NCBI RefSeq assembly: GCF_003010915.2
Contig: NZ_CP028426.1
Span: 2,232,001-2,296,000, forward strand
Length of the DNA: 64,000 nucleotides
Source: Gulosibacter molinativorax
GTDB taxonomy: Bacteria; Actinomycetota; Actinomycetes; Actinomycetales; Microbacteriaceae
Direction: 5' to 3'
Part shown: positions 16,804-25,106 of the stretch, piece after piece
Layout of the letters: each line of letters starts with the position of its first letter
Numbering within the stretch: position 1 is the first letter of the stretch
The notes under the pieces: model-generated
The model's input: the letters and a program-made list of their open reading frames with translations, nothing else
The model's database searches: none
Told to the model about the DNA's origin: nothing
Position numbers and translations under genes: made by a program

Positions 16804-17478
16804 ATGCAGAGCGACATCTTTTCCGCCGAGCACCAGCCAGTTCGCTCGCAAAAGCGGTGGGCGAAACAGAACAGCAGGATGCTGCGGGTCGGCTTTGGCC
16901 CCGACGTGATCGCGGCGAACGGCTCGATGGTCTCGTACATCGGCCAATTCGACTTCAAGTACGAGGGCTCCGGCGGCAGCATGGGCAAGTTCATGAAGAA
17001 GATGGTGTCGGGCGAGGGCTCGAACATCATGCGCATTAGCGGCCAGGGCGAGGTCTACCTCGCGAAGCAGGCGCAGCAAGTGTTCCTGATACAGCTCGGC
17101 GGGGATGCCATCACGCTCAACACCCGCAGCCTCCTCGCGTTCGACGCGAACCTCAACTGGGACATCAAGTCGATCGGCAACGCGGGCATCATGTCGGGCG
17201 GCCTGTTCAACCTGGTGCTCGAGGGAAACGGCGTCGTCGCACTCTCGTCCGACGGCGATCCGCTCGTGCTGGATGCATCGCAGCGGCCCGTCTTCGTCGA
17301 CCCGCAGGCCGCGGTGTGCTGGTCCGCCAACCTCGTGCCGCAGCTCAAGAACGACTTCAAGATGGGCTCGCTCATCGGCCGCGGCTCGGGCGAGAGCTTC
17401 CAGCTCGGCTTCCACGGGCCCGGGTTCGTCGTCGTGCAACCCTCGGAGGGTGTCGTCGGGACGGTACAGGCCAGCTAA
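16804..17478 (+). CDS. AIM24 family protein (DUF124)
   Basis: AGGAG precedes the ATG at 16804, giving 224 residues; the longer open frame upstream is not supported. The protein is a beta-rich TRAP-like fold: GDAITLNTRSLLAFDANLNWDIKSIG, GGLFNLVLEGNGVVALSSDGDP, and a Gly-rich end (IGRGSGESFQLGFHGPGFVVVQPSE) typical of AIM24/YdjI-type proteins. Bacterial members have no settled function. It stands between the LysR gene and the convergent eis gene. Confidence 0.85.
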   Translation: MQSDIFSAEHQPVRSQKRWAKQNSRMLRVGFGPDVIAANGSMVSYIGQFDFKYEGSGGSMGKFMKKMVSGEGSNIMRISGQGEVYLAKQAQQVFLIQLGGDAITLNTRSLLAFDANLNWDIKSIGNAGIMSGGLFNLVLEGNGVVALSSDGDPLVLDASQRPVFVDPQAAVCWSANLVPQLKNDFKMGSLIGRGSGESFQLGFHGPGFVVVQPSEGVVGTVQAS

Positions 17479-17569
17479 GTCAGGCTGGCCCCTGCGTCTG
17501 GCTAACCCTGGCACCCTGCTATCCCGGGCGCCGAACGGTCAGCGATACGGGCCGGCTGACGCCAACCCG

Positions 17570-18874
17570 CTAAAACACGGTGTTCGTGTACGGCGTCGTC
17601 GCGGTCGTGAACAGTCGCTGCAGCGACTCGATCGCATCCGCTCCCGTTGCCGTAATGAGCCCCGTTCCGAGCAGCTGGTGCACGCTAACTCCCCCGAGAT
17701 AGAGCGACGCGAGCGCCGATGCATCCACCTCGACATCCGCATCCGCGCTCGTGCGCGCGACGCTCGCTCGCCCGGCCCGCGCCTGGAGCCGGTAGGTGCC
17801 GTCGACGAGACCGAGCGCATCCGCCACCCGAATCGTGATGGCACCGTCGGTGAGCCAGGCGCGTTCCGCGAGCGCGCGCTCGACATCCAGGATGCGCAGC
17901 CACAGCAGGTCATCCTCGGCGACGACCCGGTAGGCACGCGCATCGGTGAGCGCCCAGGGCAGCACATCGGCGGCGGCCGCGTGGCCAAATCGGATGACGT
18001 CGGTGAGGCTCTGCGTTGCGAGAAAGTGCCACAGGGCGAGGTATCCGGCACGGTCGGCCGCGACAATGTCGACGGCGTTCAGGATGCGCGGGTCACCCGG
18101 CCAGCCCGTGTGTACGTAGGCGACGTAGCCGTCGATCTCGCCGGTGTCCGGGCTCACGTGCGCGGCAAAGCGGCGGTTTGGGTTGGAGTCGAGATCGGCC
18201 TGCGCGAACCCAAACTCGCCGGTCATCCCTGCGGGAGTGAGTGCGGCGCGCCCGATCGAGCCGAGCGTGCGGGCGTGGAACTTGTCGAAGGTCGGCGCCG
18301 CGATCTGCTCGAACACGTCCCGGGAAATTTGGCGAACCCGGCCATCGAATTCACCGCCGGTCCGGAAACGCGCTCGCCGCGCATCCAGTTCGACTCGGCG
18401 CTGGAAGGTTGCGGCTCCGAAGCCATAGCGCTCGTAGAGGCTCCCCTCAGTCGCGGTCAGCGCCGCGACCGGCAGCCCTTCCTGTTGGGCCTGCGTGAGG
18501 TCGTCAGTCATCACGCGCCGCAGGATGCCGCGACCCTGATACTCCGTTCGAACGCCCACGCCCGTGATGAGTCTCGCCGGGACGGCGCGGCCAGCGCCGA
18601 CGTTGAGGGTGCGGTCGTAGGTGATGTAGGTAGCGACGGGGACTTCCCGGTCGTAGAGGTTCGATTCACTCGAGTCGTAGACGCCGGTGAAGCGCGCATC
18701 GTCTTGGTTGCGGCTACGGGCAAGCGTCTCGTGCTTCGCATCCGAGCCCGGTGGCAGCTGAAAGCTGATCTCGTGGCCGACGAGCCATGCCTTTACTTCC
18801 GCGGTGAGTGGCGCTTCGACTGGTCCCGGCGGGAACACCCGGCGCTCGAGTCCCTCGATGAATGCATCCGTCAT
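17570..18874 (-). CDS. eis: Eis-family GNAT N-acetyltransferase
   Basis: The ATG at 18872-18874 gives a 434-residue protein beginning MTDAFIEGLERRVFPPGP; a frame extending to 19135 has no support. The order is an N-terminal GNAT domain with the acetyl-CoA loop VRTEYQGRGILRRVM, a second degenerate GNAT domain, and an SCP2-like C-terminal domain. As in mycobacterial Eis, the chain ends in Phe (NTVF), whose terminal carboxylate serves as the general base, and a YERYGFG tyrosine is present. Family members acetylate aminoglycosides and other amines. Whether this one confers resistance is unknown. Confidence 0.85.
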   Translation of the reverse strand: MTDAFIEGLERRVFPPGPVEAPLTAEVKAWLVGHEISFQLPPGSDAKHETLARSRNQDDARFTGVYDSSESNLYDREVPVATYITYDRTLNVGAGRAVPARLITGVGVRTEYQGRGILRRVMTDDLTQAQQEGLPVAALTATEGSLYERYGFGAATFQRRVELDARRARFRTGGEFDGRVRQISRDVFEQIAAPTFDKFHARTLGSIGRAALTPAGMTGEFGFAQADLDSNPNRRFAAHVSPDTGEIDGYVAYVHTGWPGDPRILNAVDIVAADRAGYLALWHFLATQSLTDVIRFGHAAAADVLPWALTDARAYRVVAEDDLLWLRILDVERALAERAWLTDGAITIRVADALGLVDGTYRLQARAGRASVARTSADADVEVDASALASLYLGGVSVHQLLGTGLITATGADAIESLQRLFTTATTPYTNTVF

Positions 18875-18963
18875 GCATTGATTCTCTCGCACGCCGGTTC
18901 CTGCGCCCCGTTCCCACCTGTCGCGTGCCACAGAGTAGATTCTTAGAGGAGCGGGAGGTGCGG

Positions 18964-19824
18964 ATGACTCAGCAGGATGCGTCGAACCAAGAAGAAGCGA
19001 ACGAGGCTTCTTCAGAGACGGAAGTTCAGGGCGCACCGACGGAGCCGGCCATGGACGCAACGCCCGCCGAGGAGGCGCAACCCGATGTTGCAGCCTCCGA
19101 CGAAGCCGAGTCGGACACGCAGGCCGAAGACGCAACGCCCGCCGAGCAGGCCCAGCAGGCCCAGCAATCCTCCGACGAGATCGCGACCGAGGGCGTCTTC
19201 ATCGCCGCCGCGACGACCCGGCTCGCGGTGAAGAACCGCATCCTCGTCGACACCCTGGCTGGCAACGTCAATTTCAGCGTCGACAAGTACGTCGAATTCG
19301 CGCGCGAGACGCTCCGCGACCTCGCGCGCGAGTCGGAGGGCGAGGTCTCGCGCATCGACGAAATGATGCAGCGCGCGAAGCGCCGCCGCAGCCGACCGCT
19401 CACCATGCACGACTACGCGAAGGCCGACCTCGGGAACCTGCAGCACCGGCGCGATCTTGCCGATCTCGTCGCGCACAAGCTCCGGGAACGCGCCGCCGAC
19501 GACGAGGGCGTGAAGGAACTCGTTCGCGCGGCACACGACGCGGCGTGGGGCGAGATCTCGCGCAACATTCAGTTCAATCTCGATAGCGAGTTCGCGACGG
19601 TTGGCGATCTCACCGAGGAGGAACAGGCCGACCGCGAGGAACGGATGCGCTCGGTAGTCCGGGTTGACCTGCCGAAACTCGAGAAAGACCTCCGGGTGAT
19701 CCGTCGGCGGCAGGCCGCGGCCGAGCGTGAGGCAGAAAAGGGTGAGTCCAAGCTGGTGGGTGCGTCCGCGAATGCCACGCCGGGGCTCCTCGGCCGGATT
19801 TGGTCGCGCATCCGCGGGAAATAG
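18964..19824 (+). CDS. Hypothetical protein with acidic N-terminus and helical C-terminus
   Basis: GGGAGG at the proper distance supports the ATG at 18964 (286 residues). Residues 1-75 are disordered and Glu/Asp/Ala-rich with a duplicated DATPAEEAQ/DATPAEQAQ unit. The rest is charged and helical (VEFARETLRDLARESEGEVSRIDE..., ADREERMRSVVRVDLPKLEKDL), ending in a hydrophobic-basic LLGRIWSRIRGK tail that could touch the membrane. No signal peptide or catalytic motif is seen. I do not recognise the family. It is divergent from eis. Confidence 0.7.
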   Translation: MTQQDASNQEEANEASSETEVQGAPTEPAMDATPAEEAQPDVAASDEAESDTQAEDATPAEQAQQAQQSSDEIATEGVFIAAATTRLAVKNRILVDTLAGNVNFSVDKYVEFARETLRDLARESEGEVSRIDEMMQRAKRRRSRPLTMHDYAKADLGNLQHRRDLADLVAHKLRERAADDEGVKELVRAAHDAAWGEISRNIQFNLDSEFATVGDLTEEEQADREERMRSVVRVDLPKLEKDLRVIRRRQAAAEREAEKGESKLVGASANATPGLLGRIWSRIRGK

Positions 19825-19933
19825 TCAGGCGGAGTCGCGACACGCCCCAGCAGCCCATCCCCATTTCCAGCGCGCTACCGGGACTTTGCATAACAGTCAC
19901 GCGCAAGCAAAAGTACGCCGATCCATGCAGGTG

Positions 19934-20030
19934 CATAATTATGGGCGGGTCGGATGGAGTGCTCTCACCGAGTCCCTCCCTAAAACAACCGGCGCCCTGT
20001 GGTGAACTTCACCACAGGGCGTTTTTCTTT
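19934..20030 (+). ncRNA. Candidate small RNA or orphan leader ending in an intrinsic terminator
   Basis: A perfect 14-bp stem (CGCCCTGTGGTGAA at 19993-20006 with TTCACCACAGGGCG at 20008-20021) followed by TTTTTCTTT is the clearest intrinsic terminator in the window. It lies 170 bases after the hypothetical gene ending at 19824 and 150 before the next ATG. A CATAAT box at 19934-19939 could start an ~80-nt transcript ending here, though no good -35 is visible. The alternative is a plain terminator of the upstream gene with a long 3' UTR. Confidence 0.45.
19993..20030 (+). terminator. Intrinsic (Rho-independent) terminator
   Basis: Perfect 14-bp GC-rich hairpin with a one-base gap between arms at 20007 (the practical loop will open the top pairs), then a T-rich tract at 20022-20030. 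Strand is plus because the T-run follows on the plus strand. Confidence 0.85.
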
Positions 20031-20182
20031 CACTCGAAACCTGCCGAACACCCGCCGTTCAGTTCTGTCAATCACCAAAAGTTGTTAATTGACCGAGTTC
20101 CAGTATTGAATGCGTGCATTGTCTCGCCAATCAGGGCCAGAAATCCTGGTCGTGACTAACCCAGGGTGTTATTTTCCTAGAC

Positions 20183-20848
20183 ATGTCTTCCGAGAATTCA
20201 CTGCACTACACAAACGTTTACGCAGTAGTTTCTGGGCTGCACAACAACAACTGGGTCTTGCGGGACATCTACGATCGGATTCTTACCGGCGAACTCCTCG
20301 ACCCACGCGATGCCGAAGAGCTGCTCTACGAATACCTTGAGGACGGCGAACTCAAGAGTCTGCCCGACAACATCGCCATCGCGTTCGAACTTGACGCCCA
20401 CGATTCGGCCCAGTTCACGGTTCAGACACTCTGGAACGCGGCGCACGACACGTCGCTCATGTGGGACCACGAATACACCGACACCGACCGCATCTACGCC
20501 ACCATGTTTAGCCTTCACGATGACGCAGAAATCTACCTGGTGGTCTTCGGCAGCATCTTCGACCGGGAGTTCCGCGAGAACCAGCGCGGCGTTGGCGCAA
20601 TTACCGCGGGCGCGTGGAAATTCTTCGACGCCTCCTGCAAGACGCCCATTACGGTCACCGTCGATTCCTGCACCCCGAAGCTCGTGACCTCAACGATCGC
20701 GGGCGAGATCGCGGATGCGTTCAACGCGGCTGGGCTCGAGACGATCATCAACGAGGACCAGACCGTCACGGTCTACGCGAAGTGGCGCCACCACGTTCTC
20801 CCCTACGAAGACGCCGTGTGGGCTGCATCGCTCGCCCCTCGCGGCTAG
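20183..20848 (+). CDS. Hypothetical protein, possibly leaderless
   Basis: The 221-residue soluble protein has no signal peptide or membrane segment. It is acidic and rich in Asp/Glu/Tyr (RDAEELLYEYLEDGELKSLPDN, WDHEYTDTDRIYATMFSLHDDAEIYLVVFGS), which suggests an alpha/beta fold. No family was recognised. There is no Shine-Dalgarno before the ATG. A TATTTT box at about 20169-20174 would place the transcript start at or next to the ATG, as in leaderless actinobacterial mRNAs. It follows the terminator at 20030. Confidence 0.65.
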   Translation: MSSENSLHYTNVYAVVSGLHNNNWVLRDIYDRILTGELLDPRDAEELLYEYLEDGELKSLPDNIAIAFELDAHDSAQFTVQTLWNAAHDTSLMWDHEYTDTDRIYATMFSLHDDAEIYLVVFGSIFDREFRENQRGVGAITAGAWKFFDASCKTPITVTVDSCTPKLVTSTIAGEIADAFNAAGLETIINEDQTVTVYAKWRHHVLPYEDAVWAASLAPRG

Positions 20849-20933
20849 CGATGCTTGCGCGAGCCAGCGCGCTCCCACGCCGGCGCTTACCCGAGCCCGG
20901 TGGCCAGAAAGACCGCGAGGCTCGCCGCCTCGC

Positions 20934-22103
20934 CTAGTTGGCGCCGACCTGCTCGGTCGCGGTGATCACCGGAACTCCCGCGGTGACCGGCGCCTTGGCC
21001 TTTCGGCCCTCGCCCCGTCGGCCTTTGCCCCGCGCGAGCGCCGATCGGCGAGGCCTGGCCTTGGCCGCCGCCTTCGCCTCCCGCTTGGACGGCTTCGGCA
21101 GCCCATCGACGACCAGTGCGACAATCGCGAGCGCGATCGCGCCGTAGCTCCACGCATCCGCGAGCCCGAGGGGTTCACCCAGAACCAGCACCGAGACGAC
21201 CACGAGCAGAATCGGCTCGAGGTAGCCGAGCATCCCGAACACACTGACCGAAAGCCCGCGCTGCGCGAGCGTGTAGGCCGAGAAGCCGACCGCCGTCAGC
21301 AGGCCAAGGATCGTGATCCCGAGCCAGTTTTCGGGATGCGCGGCGACGCCCGCGAGGTCGGCCGGCTGCAGGATGAACACGAGCGCAACCGGTACGAGCA
21401 TGAGGATCTCGAGCGACTGCGCCGACGGCGAGTCGAGCCCGAATTTGCGGCGCAGGATGAAGTAGGCGGGGTATCCGAGTGCCACGGCGAAGGTGGGCCA
21501 CGCCACGCTCGCGCCGGTCGTGAGCGCGATGACCACGCCGATCGCCGCGAAACTGACGGCCACACCGCCCAGCACGCTGAGCCGCTCGCGGAAGAGCACG
21601 ACACCGATCGCGACGAGCACGAGCGGCATCAAGAAATAGCCGAACGAGACCGCGAGCGCGTTGCCCGTCATCGGGCCCCACGCAAAGAGAAACACCTGGA
21701 ACCCGAACAGCACGGCGTTGAGCGCGAGCACGAGAATCAGCGAGGGGTTCTTGCGCAGCCGTGTGAGGAGTTGCCCCATCTGCGGCCACTGGCGCAGCAC
21801 GAACAAAATGACAACGAGGAATGGCAGCGCGGCGACGATACGCCAGCCGAACGTAGCCGTGGCACTGAGCCCCGTGAGCATGTCAGGGATGACAAACAGT
21901 GAGGCGAACGCGACTGATGCGAGCACCGAGGCGAATACACCGCCGCGGGTCGACGAGGACTTCGCGGTTTTCGCCACCTGCGCCGCGACGTCGCCCGACG
22001 CCGCTTCGCGCACGCCAACGGACGGCGACGCCGGAACGGTCGGGATCGCTGCGGTGGTCGGCATCATCGTGTCTGGCATGAAACCAACCGTAGGGCTCAA
22101 CAC
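20934..22103 (-). CDS. EamA/RarD-type transporter
   Basis: The 389-residue protein has ten hydrophobic helices arranged as two EamA repeats (SLFVIPDMLTGLSATATFGWRIVAALPFL... and ...GYLEPILLVVVSVLVLGEPLGLAD), closest to the RarD subgroup. This is a drug/metabolite-superfamily permease of the inner membrane, with unknown substrate. The N-terminus before helix 1 is ~50 residues and uncertain: GTG 22103 or ATG 22079 are both possible. The C-terminal ~60 residues are a Lys/Arg/Ala-rich cytoplasmic tail. It is divergent from a LysR gene 69 bases away, its probable regulator. Confidence 0.82.
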   Translation of the reverse strand: MLSPTVGFMPDTMMPTTAAIPTVPASPSVGVREAASGDVAAQVAKTAKSSSTRGGVFASVLASVAFASLFVIPDMLTGLSATATFGWRIVAALPFLVVILFVLRQWPQMGQLLTRLRKNPSLILVLALNAVLFGFQVFLFAWGPMTGNALAVSFGYFLMPLVLVAIGVVLFRERLSVLGGVAVSFAAIGVVIALTTGASVAWPTFAVALGYPAYFILRRKFGLDSPSAQSLEILMLVPVALVFILQPADLAGVAAHPENWLGITILGLLTAVGFSAYTLAQRGLSVSVFGMLGYLEPILLVVVSVLVLGEPLGLADAWSYGAIALAIVALVVDGLPKPSKREAKAAAKARPRRSALARGKGRRGEGRKAKAPVTAGVPVITATEQVGAN

Positions 22104-22172
22104 TCATCAGTAAAAGCTGCAATTCACGGGCATAATCGTTCAGAGTTTCTTTACGTTTGAAAGGGTGGTGCG

Positions 22173-23057
22173 ATGAGCGATATAAAGCGACTGCAGATGC
22201 TCGTTGAGCTCGGCAGGCTCGGCACAATCTCGGCCGTCGCGCGGTCACTGGCGTACAGCACCTCGGCCGTGTCGCAGCAGCTCGCGCAGCTGGAACGCGA
22301 CTTCGGCGCATCCCTCATCGAGCCCGACGGTCGGCGGGTGCGGCTCACCCCGCAGGGGGAGGTGCTGCTCGGCCACGCCGAGGATGTGCTCCGCGAGTGG
22401 GAGGGCGCCCACTCGGCCGTGAGCGCATCGGCCGACGAGGTCTCCGGATCCGTTTCGATCAGCGCGTTCGAGACGGCCTGCCTCGCGCTCATCCCGCCGC
22501 TCGTGCGCGATCTCACGGTCGAGCATCCCGGCGCCCGGCTCACGGTGCAGCAGGCCGACTCGGAGGCCGCGCGCGAGCTCGTCGTCTCGCGCGGCGCCGA
22601 CATCGGCATCGTCGAACGCTACCTGGGGCAGACGTTTCGCCACTCGGGCGAGATCGTCGAGACGGTCCTCTTTACCGACAGGATGCTCCTCGCCGTCCCC
22701 GAGAACATCGACCGGGAGGTGCGAGGGCTCGAGGATGTTGCGGATCTCGACTGGGTCGTCGAGCTGCCCGCAGCCCCCGCGCGCAGTTGGGCCGAGTCGA
22801 TGTGCCGCAACGCCGGCTTCGAACCGCGCGTCACGTTCGAATCCTTCGACGTGCTCGTGCACCACAACCTGGTGCGCTCGGGCGTTGCGGTCGGCTTCAT
22901 GCCCGAGCTCACGCCAAAGCACATGATCTCGGGCGTGCGACTGATCGATCTCGGTGAGGATGCACTGCGCACCGTCTATACCGTCTCGCGCGAGAGCCAA
23001 CAGCGAATGCCGCTCGTGCGCACGATCATCGAGATGCTCGCGCGGCACGGCGAGTAG
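22173..23057 (+). CDS. LysR-family transcriptional regulator
   Basis: The 294-residue protein has the LysR HTH at its N-terminus (LQMLVELGRLGTISAVARSLAYSTSAVSQQLAQLERDFG) and a periplasmic-binding-like effector domain. It is of the short-N-terminus, ArgP/IlvY-unlike type often paired with EamA exporters. AAAGGG precedes the ATG. The 69-bp divergent spacer to the EamA gene is the likely operator region. Confidence 0.88.
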   Translation: MSDIKRLQMLVELGRLGTISAVARSLAYSTSAVSQQLAQLERDFGASLIEPDGRRVRLTPQGEVLLGHAEDVLREWEGAHSAVSASADEVSGSVSISAFETACLALIPPLVRDLTVEHPGARLTVQQADSEAARELVVSRGADIGIVERYLGQTFRHSGEIVETVLFTDRMLLAVPENIDREVRGLEDVADLDWVVELPAAPARSWAESMCRNAGFEPRVTFESFDVLVHHNLVRSGVAVGFMPELTPKHMISGVRLIDLGEDALRTVYTVSRESQQRMPLVRTIIEMLARHGE

Positions 23058-23329
23058 GACCACGCCCGTTGGCCGATTAGGCGAAGCCATATCGAGGTCG
23101 TGCGCTTCGACACGCCGCTTCGCGGCTACTCACCGGTCGACCCGCTCGCCGAGGGTCGTGTTGGTCTTGACCAGGAGTGCGCCACCCTTGCCCCACACTG
23201 CATGCGGCTATCCGAAAAACGAAACCGGGTACACAACTCGATACCTTGGAATTAGCTGAACGACGTTGGCCGTCGTCACCGCGCACTGAAGCGCACGCAC
23301 GAGCCGTCCGAGTACGAGGGAGTTCCGTT

Positions 23330-24271
23330 ATGGCTACCGACCCAGATCGAGACACCGACCAGACATTCGCGGAATTTTGCGCGACGGTTCGGCATTCGAT
23401 CATCACCTGCGATGTCTCTGCGCCCGAGCCCGACTCTTTCCGCGGAAGCTTCGGTGCGGGGTTCTCGCGTGACGTTCATCTCCTCGATATCGCCGCGGAT
23501 ACGCACGCCGTCCACCGGACGAACAGCCTGGTGAAGAAGTCGCCACAAGCATTCCTCAAGTTTTCGATCGTCGAGGAAGGAAGCGCCCTCATCGTTCAAG
23601 ACGGGCGCGAGACCGCGCTCAACCAGGGCGATATGACGGTCTACGACACAAACCGGCCGTACACGCTCGCGTACGACGGTCCTGCTCGGATGTCGATCAT
23701 CATGTTCCCGAAGGAGCAGCTCGATATCCCTGCCAACGTGATCGCCAACCTCACGGCTCGAAAGCTCAGCAGTTCGCGCGGAACTGGCGCCATCATCCGC
23801 CCATTCATTTCGTCGCTCGCCGAGAACGTGCACAGCCTCGACGATTTCCAGACTCGCCGTATGACGCGCTCTGCGATCGACCTCCTCGGAACGCTCTTCG
23901 ACGAGGAGCTCACCCGCATCGTGCCGAATGACGAAGAAGCCCATCTGCTGAACGCCATCTACGGGTACATCGACGACCATATTGGCGATCCCGGGCTCAA
24001 CCCGGCGCAGATCGCCGCGGCCCACTTCATCTCGGTACGCAGCCTTCACTCGCTCTTTACCCAGCAGCAGACCACGGTATCGACGCTGATTCGCACCCGC
24101 CGGCTACAGAACTGTCACGACGACATCGTGAATCCTCTGCTCGCCGATCGCCCGCTCAACACGATCGCATCGGGCTATGGCTTCCTGGATCCGGCACACT
24201 TCAGTCGGTTATTCCGAAACTACTTCGGGATCTCACCTTCGGAGATGCGTCGCCGACAGAACCAGGCTTAG
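23330..24271 (+). CDS. AraC-family transcriptional regulator
   Basis: The ATG at 23330 follows GAGGGAG and gives 313 residues; the open frame upstream is not supported. The N-terminal half is an AraC_binding_2/FeaR-like cupin-type sensor (SIVEEGSALIVQDGRETALNQGDMTVYDTNRPYTLAYDG). The C-terminal ~100 residues hold two HTH motifs (LNPAQIAAAHFISVRSLHSLF and NTIASGYGFLDPAHFSRLFRNYFGISPSEMR). It converges on the liv operon. No target is evident next to it. Confidence 0.88.
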   Translation: MATDPDRDTDQTFAEFCATVRHSIITCDVSAPEPDSFRGSFGAGFSRDVHLLDIAADTHAVHRTNSLVKKSPQAFLKFSIVEEGSALIVQDGRETALNQGDMTVYDTNRPYTLAYDGPARMSIIMFPKEQLDIPANVIANLTARKLSSSRGTGAIIRPFISSLAENVHSLDDFQTRRMTRSAIDLLGTLFDEELTRIVPNDEEAHLLNAIYGYIDDHIGDPGLNPAQIAAAHFISVRSLHSLFTQQQTTVSTLIRTRRLQNCHDDIVNPLLADRPLNTIASGYGFLDPAHFSRLFRNYFGISPSEMRRRQNQA

Positions 24272-24335
24272 GCCACTCCGCCCGGTGAGTAGCCCGGATG
24301 CACTCCCCTAGCCCGGAGTCGCCCTCACGCCCGGT

Positions 24336-24395
24336 GAGTAGCCCGTAGGGCGTATCGAACCGTCATCGGGCCTCGATACGCCCTACGGGCTACTC
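24336..24395. repeat. Perfect 23-bp inverted repeat of the GAGTAGC family
   Basis: Bases 24336-24358 (GAGTAGCCCGTAGGGCGTAT...) are exactly complementary to 24373-24395, with a 14-base loop. A partial copy of the same word (GGTGAGTAGCCCG) occurs at ~24283. It lies between the convergent AraC and livF genes, so it can also act as a bidirectional terminator. Related words occur at 63441-63533 and near 23125. Confidence 0.8.
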
Positions 24396-24416
24396 GGCAA
24401 GCGGGGCCGGCAAGCG

Positions 24417-25106
24417 CTAGCCGAGGTAGGCCTGCTTGAGCCGATCCGGGTCGCCGACCAGCGCATCCGCGGGACCCGAGTAGGTGAGGTGGCCGCTCGT
24501 GACGACCGCCGCATCCTTCGCGATCTTTAGCGCGAGGTTCGCGAACTGCTCGACGAGCAGCACCCCGACGCCGTCGCGCGCAATTTCCTCGACGATCGGC
24601 ATGAGCCGCAGGAACACGACCGGCGCGAGGCCGAGCGACATCTCGTCGATGAGCAGGATCTTGGGCTTCGCGGCGAATGCTCGCCCGAGCACGACCATCT
24701 GCTGCTCGCCACCCGACAAGAGCCCGGCCGGCGAGGTGAGCCGCTTCTCGAGCTCGGGGAACTTCGCGAGCACCTCGTCGAAGTCTTCCGCCGTCTTCGC
24801 GGTAAGGCTCAGGTTCTCGCGCACGGTAAGCGACGGGAAGATGGTTCGTCCCTGCTCAACGTGCACGATGCCGAGCCGCGCGCGCTTGCCGCGGGTGAGC
24901 TTCGACACATCCTGGTCATCGAGCGTGATCGAGCCGTGGGTCGGGCGCACGATGCCTGAGATTGCTTCGAGCAGGCTCGTCTTTCCCGCGCCGTTCGGCC
25001 CCACGATCGCGGTGACCGAGCCGGACTCCACCTCGAGGGAGACCCCCGAAATCACGGGCCCCGCGCCGCGCGAAACCGCGACGTCTTCGAGTTTCAACAC
25101 GGTCAT
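24417..25106 (-). CDS. livF: Branched-chain amino-acid ABC transporter ATPase
   Basis: The 229-residue ATPase has Walker A GPNGAGKT, signature LSGGEQQ, Walker B ILLIDEMSLGLAP and the H-loop region, with the LivF-specific VEQGRTIFPSLTVRENL segment. It energises uptake of branched-chain amino acids or related compounds through LivH/LivM. It is the last gene of the operon and overlaps the livMG fusion by four bases. Because livH upstream is disrupted, the complex probably cannot assemble. Confidence 0.9.
   Translation of the reverse strand: MTVLKLEDVAVSRGAGPVISGVSLEVESGSVTAIVGPNGAGKTSLLEAISGIVRPTHGSITLDDQDVSKLTRGKRARLGIVHVEQGRTIFPSLTVRENLSLTAKTAEDFDEVLAKFPELEKRLTSPAGLLSGGEQQMVVLGRAFAAKPKILLIDEMSLGLAPVVFLRLMPIVEEIARDGVGVLLVEQFANLALKIAKDAAVVTSGHLTYSGPADALVGDPDRLKQAYLG

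Noticed and set aside
18144..18498. Several short plus-strand frames inside eis
   Set aside because: High-GC shadow frames without start signals or conservation cues.
17105..18946. A 613-codon plus-strand frame
   Set aside because: It is antisense to eis for most of its length and out of frame with AIM24, with Arg/Ser-rich composition and no domain.
19861..20030. tRNA or tmRNA in the spacer before the terminator
   Set aside because: No cloverleaf, T-loop or CCA end could be folded by eye. Only the terminator stem is convincing.
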